Shown here: piece after piece, positions 21,137 through 22,213 of the stretch
How the letters are laid out: every line of letters begins with the position of its first letter
Numbering within the stretch: the first letter of the stretch is position 1
Assembly: GCA_023404495.1 (NCBI GenBank)
Contig: JAEYBE010000009.1
Coordinates: forward strand, 1 to 22,213
Source of the DNA: Actinomycetes bacterium
Lineage (GTDB): Bacteria; Actinomycetota; Thermoleophilia; Solirubrobacterales; JACPNS01
DNA: 22,213 bases
Reading direction: 5' to 3'
The notes under the pieces: model-generated
What the model was told of the DNA's origin: nothing
What the model saw: only the letters and a program-made list of their open reading frames with translations
Databases searched by the model: none
Translations under genes and position numbers: made by a program

Positions 21137-22213
21137 GTGTCAACCACCACTGTCAATGAGGCCGGCGACGAGAAGTTTCCGCCCGCCCCGCACCACCACC
21201 ACGACCACGACGACAACCCCGTCGAGCTCAACGAACCCGAGACCTGGCACGACCCCAAGCGTTACGCCTGGCTGCTCGGACTGATCATCCCGTGTGCGCC
21301 GTTCATCGCCTGGGGCATGGTGAGCATCACCGGCATCAGCTTCTTCTGGTTCGGTGGTCCGCTGATCGTCTTCGTCCTCTTCCCATTCCTCGACCAGGCA
21401 ATCGGAACCGACAGCGACAACCCGCCCGACTCGGTGCTCGCCTGGCTTGAAGCTGACAAGTACTACCGCTGGGTGGTCTTCGCCTACATCCCATTGCAGT
21501 ACGCCGGACTCGTCTTCGCCTGCTGGCAGTGGGCCTACGGCGGCCTCTCGTCGATCGAGTCGATCGGCCTCGCGCTGACGATGGGCACGGTCAGCGGAAT
21601 CGCGATCAACACCGCCCACGAGCTTGGTCACAAGCGCGAGAAGAGCGAGAAGTGGCTGAGCAAAATCGCACTCGCGCAGACCTTTTACGGCCACTTCTTC
21701 ATCGAGCACAACCGCGGCCACCACGTACGCGTCTCGACCCCTGAAGACCCCGCGAGCTCCCGGATGGGCGAGAACTTCTACGTCTTCTGGCCGCGCACCG
21801 TGTGGGGCAGCCTGAAGTCGGCAATCGAGATCGAGAACAAGCGCCTCGAGCGCACCGGCGACGGCTTCTGGACGGTCAAGAACGACCTTCTGCAGGCGTG
21901 GGCGATGAGCGTCGTGCTCTTCGTCACGCTGACCGCCGTCTTCGGCTGGGTCGTCCTGCCGTACCTGATCCTGCAGGCCGTGATGGGCTTCTCGCTGCTC
22001 GAGGTGGTCAACTACCTCGAGCACTACGGCCTGCTGCGCCAGGAGAAGGAAGATGGTCGTTACGAACGCTGCCAGCCCAGCCACAGCTGGAACAGCAACC
22101 AGGTCGCATCGAACGTCTTTCTCTACCACCTGCAGCGCCACTCCGACCACCACGCACACCCGACCCGCCGCTACCAGGCGCTGCGCAACTTTGAAGAGGC
22201 GCCGGAGCTGCCC
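21137..22213 (+). CDS. alkB: Alkane 1-monooxygenase (AlkB), 3' end cut off by window edge
   Basis: I translated 359 uninterrupted residues; the frame is open at the right edge. The membrane di-iron histidine motifs are all present: H-E-L-G-H-K (161-166), E-H-N-R-G-H-H (190-196), N-Y-L-E-H-Y-G (292-298) and L-Q-R-H-S-D-H-H-A-H-P (332-342). Hydrophobic segments near 43-62, 66-86, 111-130, 140-158 and 255-290 fit the six-helix fold. It hydroxylates the terminal methyl of n-alkanes with electrons from rubredoxin; no rubredoxin gene is seen within the window, but one may follow. GTG 21137 has AGGAGAA about 5 bases upstream. The N-terminus carries an unusual H-H-H-H-D-H-D-D run (19-26). Perhaps 30-60 residues are missing. 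Confidence 0.97.
   Translation, partial: MSTTTVNEAGDEKFPPAPHHHHDHDDNPVELNEPETWHDPKRYAWLLGLIIPCAPFIAWGMVSITGISFFWFGGPLIVFVLFPFLDQAIGTDSDNPPDSVLAWLEADKYYRWVVFAYIPLQYAGLVFACWQWAYGGLSSIESIGLALTMGTVSGIAINTAHELGHKREKSEKWLSKIALAQTFYGHFFIEHNRGHHVRVSTPEDPASSRMGENFYVFWPRTVWGSLKSAIEIENKRLERTGDGFWTVKNDLLQAWAMSVVLFVTLTAVFGWVVLPYLILQAVMGFSLLEVVNYLEHYGLLRQEKEDGRYERCQPSHSWNSNQVASNVFLYHLQRHSDHHAHPTRRYQALRNFEEAPELP

Noticed and set aside
21140..22159. 339-codon minus-strand open frame opposite alkB
   Set aside because: Low-complexity Val/Asp/Glu-rich translation; alkB in the other strand carries every histidine motif.
1..22213. Search for CRISPR arrays, tRNAs, IS ends, integrases, toxin-antitoxin or defence genes
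   Set aside because: No direct-repeat array, cloverleaf, transposase motif or defence domain could be recognised by reading. A covariance-model and profile search would be the decisive test.

Overview
The window is high-GC bacterial DNA with densely packed genes, many GTG or TTG starts, short or overlapping gene junctions, and no tRNA, rRNA, IS element, phage gene or CRISPR array that I can see. Gene content (fused Ada-AlkA followed by Ogt, PucR- and PadR-type regulators, an MMPL transporter, AlkB, an acyl-lipid desaturase) points to an aerobic soil-type actinobacterium. A deep-branching group such as Thermoleophilia/Solirubrobacterales is my best guess, but this is inference from gene style, not a database match. 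No gap between genes exceeds 300 bases; the largest (18924-19174) is filled with inverted repeats.

Region 1 (1-7075) looks like a diamine or omega-amino-acid catabolic locus. An APC-family permease and a UspA protein run leftwards. Divergently, four closely spaced genes encode a class III omega-aminotransferase, a lysine-6-dehydrogenase/saccharopine-dehydrogenase-like oxidoreductase, alanine dehydrogenase and a PatD-like gamma-aminobutyraldehyde dehydrogenase. The simplest reading is import of putrescine or a relative, transamination to pyruvate, oxidation of the aminoaldehyde, and recycling of alanine to pyruvate plus ammonia. The role of the LysDH-like enzyme is the open question.

Region 2 (7072-10964, minus strand) is an apparent padR - MMPL transporter - methyltransferase operon; the PadR has a histidine-rich N-terminus like the metal-responsive E. 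coli YqjI. Region 3 (11044-14031) holds a DHA2-type drug efflux pump divergent from a TetR regulator that overlaps a crotonase gene, with an operator-like palindrome sitting on the -10 of the tetR promoter. A small PLDc_N/SHOCT membrane protein follows.

Region 4 (14616-16612) is an alkylation-repair operon, Ada-AlkA fusion plus Ogt, whose 3' end overlaps a convergent PucR regulator. Region 5 (17775-22213) has a pucR gene divergent from a three-histidine-box desaturase, a palindrome-rich convergent spacer, an RCK-channel-RCK potassium channel read leftwards, and an alkane 1-monooxygenase (alkB) truncated by the window end. alkB has a textbook TTGACA-17-TATGCT promoter with an 8-11-8 inverted repeat across it. 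Taken together the window is an accessory metabolic, efflux and stress region; nothing in it is a clear new defence or mobile system, and the most interesting items are the unassigned LysDH-like step, the His-rich PadR module, the alkB operator and the unusual K+ channel.
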